Of a stretch of DNA of 64,000 nt, positions 50,618-58,985 are shown one piece after another; the stretch's first letter is position 1, and each line of letters begins with the position of its first letter. The position numbers were made by a program, and so were the translations under genes. The DNA is taken from contig JBBATH010000002.1 in the NCBI GenBank assembly GCA_040398845.1, positions 232,759 to 296,758 on the forward strand, written 5' to 3'. Source of the stretch: WLND01 sp040398845 (lineage in GTDB: Bacteria > Actinomycetota > Actinomycetes > S36-B12). Under the pieces are notes generated by a model that saw only the letters and a list, made by a program, of their open reading frames with translations, was not told the origin of the DNA and made no database searches.

Positions 50618-52447
50618 CTACCTGCGGTAGTTCACCGTCACGTTCACCCGTCGGGCGGCGGCACCCTGCTGCGTCGCGACTCCGTCACCACGCACCACGA
50701 ACTCGCCCTTGAGGCCCAGCATGCGCAGGTAGGCGACGACATTTCTGGCCCGCTGCGTGGAGAGCGCTTGGTCGTTGGCCGTCGCTGTTATGGGCTGGAC
50801 GTAGCCGATCGACACGACGCGAACCCCCTGCTTGCCTGTCCGCTTCACCAGGGCCTGCAGCGTCAACTTCTCCTGCGCACTCAACTGAGGGCTCATCGGA
50901 GCAAAGAGCACGCGCGCCGATGCGGTGGCCGGTCGAAGTGCGACGATCGTCGGCTTGACCAGCACCCCGATGTTGAGCGATCGCTCGGCGCCGTCCGGAG
51001 CGAGGCCATTTGCCTGCAGCGTATGCACCCCGGGCGTGATCCCGGCCGGAACCGGGACGGAGCCAACGTACGCACCGCTGCCGTTCGTGGTGAGCGTTCC
51101 TAGGTACGTGTTCGGCAGGATGTAGAGGCGGACGGACGAGTCTGCCTTGAATCCCTCTCCACTCGACTTTGCAACCGGCTGTACCGTCGCCGAGCGCGAG
51201 CGAAGCGACCTCTGCACGACCTCCGACTGCAGGATCAACGCCTGCTTGCTGGTCAGCCCTAGGGGATCGCTGTCGTCGCCGCGTCCCTCAAGCCGCATCG
51301 TGATGTCCGGACCGGTAATGACGAGCCCGAAGGGATCGTTTGCCTGATTTGGGCGCACGGTCACGGGAACGGACTGGCCCGCAACGAGATAGCTTGTCTC
51401 ACCAGCAGTGAGCAGACTGGCCGGGCTACTTGCCGGAGGCTCCGTCGACAGACCCGAGGGGGTCGCGGTGGCCAGGCCGGCCTGCGCAGCATCCGCCGCC
51501 TTCCAGATTGCGTAGAGCGCATTACTTCCATCGAGCCTGAAGGACGCACCCGGAGCGAAGGCGAGGCCGCCGCCCGCAGAGTTCGTGTTCCACCCGTCGA
51601 ACGTGAATCCGGGGCGCGTCATCGAGGATCCACTGGGCGCTGCCCCCCAGTCGCCGTATGTGATGCTCATTTGCGCCGGGGCTCCCGAACCGCCATTGGC
51701 GCTGAAATCCATGGTGCACGTCGCCGGAAGCGGGGCTGCTGGCGCCGCCGGGGCCGACGGGGCCACCGGCGCTGCCGGCAGGGTCACGCTGTTCGAGGCA
51801 GCCGATTCGGCCGTATACGGGGTATAGCCTGCGGCGGCCTTAGCCTTGAAGGAATAGGTCTCGCCTCCGGTCAGGCCCGAAACGGTGCAGGCGATGGCCG
51901 GGCGCAGAATCGTGCATGTGCTCGATCCAGGGGTAGCCGTCACCACAGTCGTGACTGCTGGTACCCCCGGGGCGACGGTGGCCGGCACGGTCACGGCAAT
52001 CGACGTGCCAGTGGCCATGACCGCAGTGGGAGTCTGCGGGGCTGAGGGCTCGACCGTCACGCTGATATTCCAGTAATAGGGGTTGCCAACCGCGTCTGTC
52101 ACCGAAATCTTCGAGTAGACACCGGCCCCTGCTGAAGCGACCAACGTGAGTGTCGTCCCTTGGATGTCCGTACCCACCACTGTGGCCGAGAGGTCAATAT
52201 CCCACATCTGCGGATTGGTCACCGAGACGAAGTTGCATACGTCTGTACCCACAGTAGCCCCAGCCCGCAGGGTCATGGTGTCCCCGACGGCCGCAAAGCC
52301 GTATGTCGTGGAGTTGTTGCTGCCATTGAGAGAGGAATTGCAGCCGAAGCCCAAGGGATTCGGAATAGCCGCCGAGGCGGCTGGCGCAGACACGACCGTC
52401 GCAAGCAGTGCGACGATCAATGCGGGAACTTTCCAACGAAGAGCCAT
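50618..52447 (-). CDS. Exported modular protein with Listeria-Bacteroides repeat and OmpA-like C-terminal domain
   Basis: 609 residues. Signal peptide ending near APAASAAIP, an Ig-like beta region (about 30-130), an FnIII-like domain (about 130-220), an Ala/Pro linker, and an InlB-type B-repeat (TMDFSANGGSGAPAQMSITY, then GFTFDGWNTNSAGGG). A C-terminal OmpA-like peptidoglycan-binding fold closes it (TANDQALSTQRARNVVAYLR, QQGAAARRVNVTVNY). Likely cell-wall-bound. The internal ATG (MALRWKVPAL) is preferred because AAGAAGG lies about 9 bases before it. Confidence 0.75.
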   Translation of the reverse strand: MALRWKVPALIVALLATVVSAPAASAAIPNPLGFGCNSSLNGSNNSTTYGFAAVGDTMTLRAGATVGTDVCNFVSVTNPQMWDIDLSATVVGTDIQGTTLTLVASAGAGVYSKISVTDAVGNPYYWNISVTVEPSAPQTPTAVMATGTSIAVTVPATVAPGVPAVTTVVTATPGSSTCTILRPAIACTVSGLTGGETYSFKAKAAAGYTPYTAESAASNSVTLPAAPVAPSAPAAPAAPLPATCTMDFSANGGSGAPAQMSITYGDWGAAPSGSSMTRPGFTFDGWNTNSAGGGLAFAPGASFRLDGSNALYAIWKAADAAQAGLATATPSGLSTEPPASSPASLLTAGETSYLVAGQSVPVTVRPNQANDPFGLVITGPDITMRLEGRGDDSDPLGLTSKQALILQSEVVQRSLRSRSATVQPVAKSSGEGFKADSSVRLYILPNTYLGTLTTNGSGAYVGSVPVPAGITPGVHTLQANGLAPDGAERSLNIGVLVKPTIVALRPATASARVLFAPMSPQLSAQEKLTLQALVKRTGKQGVRVVSIGYVQPITATANDQALSTQRARNVVAYLRMLGLKGEFVVRGDGVATQQGAAARRVNVTVNYRR

Positions 52448-52713
52448 CTGGACGAACCTTCTTTCCTTCATGATCGATGTTGCGGATCAATCAGAGGGTC
52501 ACCCGACGCATGTGAACTCGACGATTCGTACATCCACCTCGCCGACGAGAGTCCCTGACTGGAATGCATTTTCATCGTGACAGGGCTGAGAGGGGTCGGG
52601 CGCTGATTTCGCGGCGAAATCGATAGTCGGATGGATTATCACGATAGTCGGCTGAAGGTTTCCCTCAAATTCTGTGGGATCCACGGCCTGCTCCAACCAA
52701 GGATCGGACTCCG
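52448..52713. other. Divergent intergenic region, nothing clear
   Basis: About 265 bases between the OmpA-like gene and the double-TetR gene. AAGAAGG for the OmpA-like gene is at the left edge. No palindrome of the type seen at sites A to C was found. Confidence 0.35.
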
Positions 52714-53955
52714 GTGATGGTCAGGCAGCAACGATCAAGGCCCATTCAGGCACGGGTCGGCAGGAACTCCGACAAGATCCTTGACGCCGCCCTCATGATT
52801 CTTTCCAACGAGGGGTGGGGCGACCTGACCATCTCGCAGGTGGCCCGTGAGTCTGCGCTCTCTCCATTCACGATTCGCTCACGCGCACCGACGCCTGGGG
52901 CTCTGGCTGCCTGGCTCTGGCGCGACCGTCTCGCCCCGGTGGCCCTCGATCTGCTCGCGAGCGGCCTCGCCGAATCCGGATCCGAGTGCGCCGGCCAGCC
53001 CGGCGAGCATCAGGCACTCGTACTCGCCGGTCGTAAGGCTCTGACGAGGACTCCCGAATTGGATGCCATCGCCGAAATTCTCGTCATCGCGTACTTCGAC
53101 GCCGACGTGGCCGAAACAGTCGACGAGTCGCTGTCCGGACCGCTCCAAGCGTGGTGCACTCCATCAGCGCGACTGTCACCGGAGAACGCGGCACGCGCCG
53201 CCTACACCTTGAGCCTGACCATGGGCCTCCTCCTCATGAGCCGCTACCCCTGGGCCCGCGATCCGGGACTCGACGAGGCTCTGCGCCTGCGAGGCATTGT
53301 GCTTTCCATGCATGTGGCGACGGAAGAACTCCCCGAGGCTGACGCCTCGCACATGGACGTGCGACCCATACTCGCCGCTGACGACGAGGCCCTCGACCTG
53401 CTCCTCAATGCGGCACTCGAGTCAATTTCGCGATGGGGCTTTGACGCGACAACCGTGAAGGATGTCACTGAGGCCGCTGGCTACTCGGAGGGCCTGGCCT
53501 TCGGTCGCTACCGCACGAAGATGGCCCTGTTCATTGATGCGACGAGCCGCCAAGAGGCGTTCGGGTGGCGGGAAAATGCCGAGTTCATGCGGTCCATCGA
53601 ATGCGAGCACGGGCTCGCAGTCGCCGAAGCGATCTACTTCCGAGAGGCCCTCGCCCCCGGGCGACGGTCGGCTCGCGTCATGACCCTAGAGCAACTAAGA
53701 CTCTCCTGGCACGACCTCCAGCTCCTCACCACCGCAATCAACGTCCTCCGTAGTTTTCGCGAGCAACTCATCCAGGAGCCCGGCTGGGGTCAGATCGAGA
53801 CCGAGGCCGACTTCTTCTTGAATACCGCTGCCCCGCTCGGCGCGCTTCTTCTTCCGCGGATGCTGCCCGACGCGTTCATATTGCCCTGGAACGCCGTGAC
53901 CGTGCCCCTCTTTGGCGTGCTGCAGGACAGGCCCGCTCAGAAGCATCGTTCGTAG
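52714..53955 (+). CDS. Double TetR-domain transcriptional regulator
   Basis: 413 residues, about twice a normal TetR. The first HTH is at about 20-65 (SDKILDAALMILSNEGWGDL, TISQVARESALSPFTIRSRA). A second one lies at about 225-270 (DLLLNAALESISRWGFDATT, VKDVTEAAGYSEGLAFGRYR). Each is followed by a helical ligand-type domain. Tandem fusions like this could act as built-in dimers. GTG 52714 is followed at once by ATG; either may be used. Target unknown. Confidence 0.75.
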   Translation: MMVRQQRSRPIQARVGRNSDKILDAALMILSNEGWGDLTISQVARESALSPFTIRSRAPTPGALAAWLWRDRLAPVALDLLASGLAESGSECAGQPGEHQALVLAGRKALTRTPELDAIAEILVIAYFDADVAETVDESLSGPLQAWCTPSARLSPENAARAAYTLSLTMGLLLMSRYPWARDPGLDEALRLRGIVLSMHVATEELPEADASHMDVRPILAADDEALDLLLNAALESISRWGFDATTVKDVTEAAGYSEGLAFGRYRTKMALFIDATSRQEAFGWRENAEFMRSIECEHGLAVAEAIYFREALAPGRRSARVMTLEQLRLSWHDLQLLTTAINVLRSFREQLIQEPGWGQIETEADFFLNTAAPLGALLLPRMLPDAFILPWNAVTVPLFGVLQDRPAQKHRS

Positions 53956-53965
53956 GTTGGCAGGG

Positions 53966-54091
53966 GCGACCGCAGCGGTCTCGGATTTCCATGAGCAGCT
54001 TCACGTCGGCCGGCGTCGCATCGACGACGAATGCAACGGCAAGATCGATGACGTTGCCGCGCAGCACGAACGCGCGAAATCCCTTGAGCAT
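53966..54091 (-). pseudogene. mscL: mscL with an internal deletion
   Basis: The frame starts MLKGFRAFVLRGNVIDLAVA-FVV, the conserved first helix of the large mechanosensitive channel. It then jumps to DATPADVKLLMEIRDRCGR, which resembles the cytoplasmic C-terminus (LLTEIRD). The second membrane helix and the periplasmic loop are missing, leaving about 42 codons of a normal 130-150. After this the frame runs into unrelated sequence. Not expected to form a channel. Confidence 0.65.
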
Positions 54092-54218
54092 GACTCCCCC
54101 TGACTCACGTTCCTGCGAGGCTACCCGAGACGCGTGCGTCTGAAGCGCGCCCACCAGCGAGGCAGATCCAGTCAAAAACCGTGAACGAGGAGGCCTGTTT
54201 CAGGAGCGCTCACTCACG

Positions 54219-54344
54219 TCACAGTCCGAGGTGGAGCCGAAGTGCGCGGTCGATCCCGTCGCCCGCTGCGGTGTCCCAGATGGCGTCCTCGCCCGTTTCA
54301 CGCCACTCCTCGAAGGCGCGCACGTATGCATCAGTCAGTTCCAC
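54219..54344 (-). pseudogene. Deletion fusion of mazE and mazF ends
   Basis: The frame reads VELTDAYVRAFEEWRETGED, AIWDTAAGDGIDRALRLHLG, L, stop. The first part matches the end of the antitoxin at 55652-55876 (ELTDAYERAFEEW, DTAGGDGIERA). The final RALRLHLGL is the end of the toxin at 55308-55655. Nearly all of mazF and the DNA-binding half of mazE are gone. Confidence 0.8.
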
Positions 54345-54383
54345 CGCATTCGGCCGGGCTCCTCCCATCCGCATCGAACGCCG

Positions 54384-54656
54384 CTACCAGCGCGGCAGGG
54401 CCGTGCCCGGATTCAGGATTCCCTGCGGATCCCAGGCTTCCTTGATTCGGGAGTGGAGAGCGACGGCGCGCTCGCGTGCGGACACGCGCACACCAGCCGC
54501 CAACGCCGCAGGAGTGAAGATGCCGAGATTGCCAACCTCAGGGGCGAAAAGGGCGGTCGAGCGATACCGGCTCGGGAACGCGTCGGTGAACCAGGCCGGA
54601 AGATCTCCCGGCTTTGCTCCCCACAGCGTCAACCGCTCAACGAACTCGACGTTGCG
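54384..54656 (-). pseudogene. Chimeric fragment ending in a glcD-like tail
   Basis: The last 30 codons (VALHSRIKEAWDPQGILNPG, TALPRW) match the end of the dehydrogenase at 55950-57335. The stop is followed by the same GCGTTCGATG-type bases and then mazEF remains, as in the intact copy. The upstream part (VEFVERLTLWGAKPGDLPAW onwards) is protein-like but unrelated to that enzyme and not recognised. Confidence 0.6.
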
Positions 54657-54783
54657 TCGGACACCCTGCCAGCCCAGAGCGGTCCGGCCGGACAATCGGC
54701 GTCGGGCATGGGGACGTCGCCTTCGCAACGCGGTGCTGGAGCTCGTGAGTATTTTCTATACCATTTCGGGTACCCTTGATGAC

Positions 54784-55047
54784 GTGCGGTTCGAATTCGA
54801 CCCCGGGAAGTCAACGTCTCACCTGACAAAGCACGGGATCGATTTTGAGCGCGCACAGGCCCTATGGGCTGACGAGAACTATCTGGAGATTCCGGCGCGA
54901 ACACACGACGAGCCGCGCTGGATCGTTCTCCGACAGATCGAAGGCCAAGTCTGGGCAGCCATATTTACACGCCGACGACGAGTCATTCGGATCATCTCGG
55001 TACGACGAGCACGAGAAGCAGAGGAGTCCCTCTATGAAGGCACATGA
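54784..55047 (+). CDS. brnT: BrnT-family ribonuclease toxin
   Basis: 87 residues: VRFEFDPGKSTSHLTKHGID, FERAQALWADENYLEI, then WAAIFTRRRRVIRIISVRRA and REAEESLYE are the BrnT (DUF497) blocks. It cleaves RNA in a RelE-like fold. GTG 54784 follows TACCCT by seven bases (leaderless). An inverted repeat TACC-N6-GGTA (54759-54772) overlaps the -10 and may be the operator. The antitoxin gene overlaps its end. Confidence 0.85.
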   Translation: MRFEFDPGKSTSHLTKHGIDFERAQALWADENYLEIPARTHDEPRWIVLRQIEGQVWAAIFTRRRRVIRIISVRRAREAEESLYEGT

Positions 55048-55261
55048 GCTTGACGCCGCGTTCGACGACGACGTCGACATCACCGAGCATCTTGACGTGG
55101 CATCATCGCGCAGGCCGAGGCGTGAGGTGCAACGTGTGAACGTCGACTTCCCGGCATGGATGGTGAGTTCCCTCGATGCCGAAGCCTCGAGACTCGGTGT
55201 TACCCGCCAGGCTGTCATCAAGACCTGGATTGCTGAACGGCTCGACCGACGAGCAAGCTGA
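55034..55261 (+). CDS. brnA: BrnA-family ribbon-helix-helix antitoxin
   Basis: 75 residues. The C-terminal RHH domain reads VQRVNVDFPAWMVSSLDAEA, SRLGVTRQAVIKTWIAERL, typical of BrnA/CopG. The acidic N-terminus (FDDDVDITEHLD) should cover the toxin. It overlaps brnT by 14 bases, the usual toxin-first order of BrnTA. Confidence 0.85.
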   Translation: MKAHELDAAFDDDVDITEHLDVASSRRPRREVQRVNVDFPAWMVSSLDAEASRLGVTRQAVIKTWIAERLDRRAS

Positions 55262-55307
55262 CGACACCGTTTGCGGCGGCCCTCGACGTCACCGGACCGA
55301 GTGGTCG

Positions 55308-55655
55308 TCACAGTCCGAGGTGGAGCCGTAGGGCACGGTCGAGGTGGGCCATGTCTGATGCCCGAACGACGCCCACATGACGAGTCGCGCGCGTGACAGC
55401 GACCGATCTCATCTGCTCAGCCTGCGCCTTCGACGCAGTTCGAAGCCCGGTGTCGACCGGTTCCAGCAGGACCTGAAAGGGGTAGACGGTCGACGTGTTC
55501 GTGGTGAGCGGAACGACCGTCACGACTCCGCTGCCGCGCCGAGTCGCCGCCTGATTGGCTCCGTCGTTGCTCACGACAATTGCCGGTCGAACCTTGTTCG
55601 CCTCCCCGCCGCGCACTGGGTCGAGATCGAAGAGCCAGATGTCGCCTCGCCTCAT
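55308..55655 (-). CDS. mazF: MazF/PemK-type endoribonuclease toxin
   Basis: 115 residues: MRRGDIWLFDLDPVRGGEAN, KVRPAIVVSNDGANQA, VVTVVPLTTNT and a TASKAQAEQMRSVAVTRATR block with the family Arg and Thr/Ser residues. It cuts mRNA at short sequences. The ATG overlaps the antitoxin stop by 4 bases. Remnant copies of its 3' end are at 54219 and 45008. Confidence 0.88.
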   Translation of the reverse strand: MRRGDIWLFDLDPVRGGEANKVRPAIVVSNDGANQAATRRGSGVVTVVPLTTNTSTVYPFQVLLEPVDTGLRTASKAQAEQMRSVAVTRATRHVGVVRASDMAHLDRALRLHLGL

Positions 55656-55876
55656 GCGCGCTCGATTCCGTCGCCTCCCGCGGTGTCCCAGGCAGCCTCC
55701 TCACCGGTGACACGCCACTCCTCGAATGCACGCTCGTATGCATCGGTGAGCTCTGCCGCCTTGAGCATCGCGATCGCTTGCTGCACGACCGCAGACCGGG
55801 AGTGCATGCCTGCGCGATCCGCGAAGATGTCGAGAAAGTCAACGTCGTCGTCCGTCAGGCTGATGCTCAGTTTCAT
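55652..55876 (-). CDS. mazE: Antitoxin of MazF (ribbon-helix-helix type)
   Basis: 74 residues: MKLSISLTDDDVDFLDIFAD, RAGMHSRSAVVQQAI is a RHH DNA-binding half. ELTDAYERAFEEWRVTGEE is the toxin-binding tail. Leaderless: TAGCAT lies six bases before the ATG. Confidence 0.82.
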   Translation of the reverse strand: MKLSISLTDDDVDFLDIFADRAGMHSRSAVVQQAIAMLKAAELTDAYERAFEEWRVTGEEAAWDTAGGDGIERA

Positions 55877-55949
55877 ACCACAATGCTACTCGACTACTAC
55901 TGCAGGAGGAGGAAGGTGCGATCCTGCACGGCATTGACATCGAACGCTG

Positions 55950-57335
55950 CTACCAGCGCGGCAGTGCCTTGCCCGGGTTCAGGATTCCTTCAGGATCCCA
56001 CGCCGCCTTGATCCGCGAGTGAAGGTCGGTCGCGACGGGGTCGAGCTCCTCGGCCAAGTGCTTGCGCTTCAACGTGCCAACGCCGTGCTCACCGGTGACC
56101 GTCCCGCCGAGGAGCAGGGCAATGTCGACGATCTCGTCGAACGCGACCATGGCCCGCACGTACGCCGCATCGTCACCGCGCGGAACGACGATGGTCGGAT
56201 GCAGGTTGCCGTCGCCGGCATGGCCGAAGGTGCCGATGAGGACGTCATTGCGGGCCGACACCTCGGTGATCATCTGCATGGCTCGGGCAAGCGCTGACCT
56301 CGGCACCGCAATGTCGTCGAGCAGCCAGTCGCCGATCGTCTCGAGCGCAGGGATCGCCATGCGGCGAGCACCCAGCAGCATCTCGGCCTGCTCCGGATCC
56401 TCCGACCGGTAGACCTCGGTCGCCCCCGCGCGCTCGCAGATCTCGAGCAGCGCGTCGGCCTCGGCGATACCAGCGTCACCGGGTAGATCGGACTGGGCAA
56501 TGAGGAGAGCCTCAGCAGATGTGTCAAGCCCCATCGGTCGCCAGTTCTCGACCGCCGTGATCGTCGTGCGGTCCATGAGCTCAAGCATGCTCGGCGTGAG
56601 CCGGCTCATGATGCCCTCGACGGCCCTGCCCGCGGAGAACAAATCAGGGAAGACCGCGACCGCCGTGGTCGGGGTTGGAGGGAGCGGACGCAGCCGCAGG
56701 CGCGCCATGGTGACAATGCCGAGCGTTCCCTCGCTGCCCACCATGAGGCCAGCAAGGTCATAGCCCGCAACACCTTTCACTGTCCGGCGTCCGAGCCGGG
56801 TGATTCGTCCGTCGGCGAGCACGACCTCGAGGCCGAGCACTGCATCGCGAGTCACCCCGTACTTCACGCAGCACAGGCCGCCCGCGTTCGTGTTGACGTT
56901 GCCGCCGATCGAGCAGAAGTCCTTGCTCGCCGGGTCAGGTGCGTACCAAAGGCCATGGCCGGCAACATGATCACGCAGATCGGTATTGAAGATACCCGGC
57001 TCGGTCTCGACATAGCCATTTGCAACGTCAACCTCGAGGACCTTGTTCATCTTCTCGACACAGACGATGAGGGAGCCATCGACTGCATTCGAGCCCCCCG
57101 AGAGCCCCGATCCCGCCCCGCGGGGCACGACCGGAACACGATGCTTGTGAGCGGCCTTCATGACCGCCGAGACCTGCTCGGTCGTACGAGGGAAGACAAC
57201 TGCGAACGGCTCGCCGACCTCGGACCCCGTCGATCGGTCCTGCTTGTAGGTTGGCAGGCGGTCCGGATCGGTCACGACGTCGCCATCAACCAGCACCGCG
57301 GCGCATGCGGCGAGCACTGCATCCTCATCAGTCAC
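55950..57335 (-). CDS. FAD-linked glycolate oxidase / D-lactate dehydrogenase (GlcD type)
   Basis: 461 residues. FAD-binding PCMH motif PVVPRGAGSGLSGGSNAVDG, then SIGGNVNTNAGG and MVGSEGTLGIVT. The cap domain has the active-site FGHAGDGNLHPTIVVP and GTVTGEHGVGTLKRKHL. It oxidises 2-hydroxy acids such as glycolate or D-lactate. GTG 57335 is favoured because TACCGT lies seven bases upstream (leaderless) and skips ten poor codons. Its own 3' end plus the mazEF next to it was once duplicated to 54219-54480. Confidence 0.88.
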   Translation of the reverse strand: MTDEDAVLAACAAVLVDGDVVTDPDRLPTYKQDRSTGSEVGEPFAVVFPRTTEQVSAVMKAAHKHRVPVVPRGAGSGLSGGSNAVDGSLIVCVEKMNKVLEVDVANGYVETEPGIFNTDLRDHVAGHGLWYAPDPASKDFCSIGGNVNTNAGGLCCVKYGVTRDAVLGLEVVLADGRITRLGRRTVKGVAGYDLAGLMVGSEGTLGIVTMARLRLRPLPPTPTTAVAVFPDLFSAGRAVEGIMSRLTPSMLELMDRTTITAVENWRPMGLDTSAEALLIAQSDLPGDAGIAEADALLEICERAGATEVYRSEDPEQAEMLLGARRMAIPALETIGDWLLDDIAVPRSALARAMQMITEVSARNDVLIGTFGHAGDGNLHPTIVVPRGDDAAYVRAMVAFDEIVDIALLLGGTVTGEHGVGTLKRKHLAEELDPVATDLHSRIKAAWDPEGILNPGKALPRW

Positions 57336-57383
57336 ACAGCAAACGGTAGTACGACACAGTCCCATGGCTGCTAGCGTCCCTGC

Positions 57384-58973
57384 GTGAGCACCGATTCCGC
57401 CGGGCGCCCGGCCACCGTTACCAACAACCGGCCCTCGCGTAGTTCGTTTGTACTGCTCGCCCTTGTCACCGGGGCGATCGTGGCGAACATCAATCTCGGC
57501 ATCGCCAACGTCGCCCTCCCCACGATCGGCAAGGACCTAGGAGCCTCCCAGGACCAACTGTCGAATATCGCCGACGCCTTTGCGCTCGGCCTCGCGTCGA
57601 CCGTCCTGTATTTGGGGTCAGTAGGCGATCGCTACGGCCGCAAGCTCATGTTCATCCTCGGTGGCCTCCTCACCATCCCCACCTCGATGATGGCCGCCTG
57701 GGCGCCGAACGCCGAGTTCCTCACCATGAGCCGGTTCCTCTGCGGGCTCTCGGCAGCGCTCCTGTTCCCGACCACCTTGTCCCTCATCGGATCCCTGTAC
57801 CGGGGCGGCGCCCAGGTGAAGGCGATCGCCCTGTGGTCCGGAGTCGGTGGCGGCGTGGCAGCAGTCGGCCCCCTCATCGGCGGCTGGCTCCTCGAGAACT
57901 ACTGGTGGGGATCCGTCTTCCTCGTCACCCTCCCGCTCGACATTCTCGCGCTCATCGTCGGCTTCATCGTCCTGCCCTGGCACTCAAGCGAGGAGAAGTT
58001 CTCGATCGACCACCTCGGCGGCATCCTCTCCGTCCTCGGCGTCGGCGGACTGGTTTTGTCTATCGAGAAGGCTGATCAAGGACTCACACCCGACCTCCTC
58101 GCGTGCATCGCGGTCGCACTCGTCGCCCTCGTCGGATTCTTCTGGCGCCAGACCCGCGCACCACGCCCGCTCGTCGTCATCCCGCTCGCGAAGGCCCGCA
58201 CCTTCTGGGTCTCCTTCCTCGCCGGCTCCGTCACCTTCGGCTCCCTCATCGGCGCGATGTTCGTCGGCCAGCAGTTCACCCAGAACGTGCTTGGCTACGA
58301 CACCCTCACGGCCGCTGCCGTTGTGCTGCCCGCTGCCATCATGACCGCGGTCGGTGGGCAGCTCGCCGGCCGTGTCATCGCGCAGTTCGGCTCGCGAGTC
58401 TCCTACATCATCGGGCTCGGCGCGGTGGCCCTTGCCTTCGCCGTCATGCTCGTCACCTGGAAGGCCGGGGCACCCGTCGGTTGGATTCTCGGTGTCTATG
58501 CCCTCGTCGGCACCGGGGTCGGCTTCGCCGCAACTCCCGCGTCGCACTGCCTCATGTCATCGGTGCCGTCGAAGAATGCGGGCATGGGCTCGGCCTTCCT
58601 CGACCTCACCCGCGACTTCGGCGGGGCGATCCTGCAGGCGGTCATGGGCGGGCTGCTCGCCACCGCGTACGCCGCAAGCCTCACCACCACCTTTGCCGCG
58701 CTGCCTGCCGATCAAGCGTCCCAGCTCAGCAACGCCGCCGCGGACCAGATCACTTCGTCGTACGCGGGCGCCGAGCAGGTCGCGGCGTCCTTCCCCCAGG
58801 CCCCCGCGAACGAACTCATGGCCGCCGCAGCTCAGGCCTTCACGGACGGCAAGTCCCTCGCCATCGGCGCCGGGCTCGCGCTCACGCTCATCGGCCTGCT
58901 GCTCGTCATCGTCGTGTTCCCGCGCAAGGCACGCGAACTCGCCTACTACGAAACGATCCAGCAGTCCGCGTAG
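57384..58973 (+). CDS. MFS drug/solute exporter, DHA2 (14-helix) family
   Basis: 529 residues with about 14 membrane helices. Motif A variant YLGSVGDRYGRKLMFILGG and motif C-like VGGGVAAVGPLIGGWLLENY are present. DHA2 members expel drugs, dyes or amphipaths with protons. Leaderless: TAGCGT lies six bases before GTG 57384. Divergent from the glcD-type gene with 48 bases between starts. Confidence 0.88.
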   Translation: MSTDSAGRPATVTNNRPSRSSFVLLALVTGAIVANINLGIANVALPTIGKDLGASQDQLSNIADAFALGLASTVLYLGSVGDRYGRKLMFILGGLLTIPTSMMAAWAPNAEFLTMSRFLCGLSAALLFPTTLSLIGSLYRGGAQVKAIALWSGVGGGVAAVGPLIGGWLLENYWWGSVFLVTLPLDILALIVGFIVLPWHSSEEKFSIDHLGGILSVLGVGGLVLSIEKADQGLTPDLLACIAVALVALVGFFWRQTRAPRPLVVIPLAKARTFWVSFLAGSVTFGSLIGAMFVGQQFTQNVLGYDTLTAAAVVLPAAIMTAVGGQLAGRVIAQFGSRVSYIIGLGAVALAFAVMLVTWKAGAPVGWILGVYALVGTGVGFAATPASHCLMSSVPSKNAGMGSAFLDLTRDFGGAILQAVMGGLLATAYAASLTTTFAALPADQASQLSNAAADQITSSYAGAEQVAASFPQAPANELMAAAAQAFTDGKSLAIGAGLALTLIGLLLVIVVFPRKARELAYYETIQQSA

Positions 58974-58985
58974 CGGCAGCCTGGG

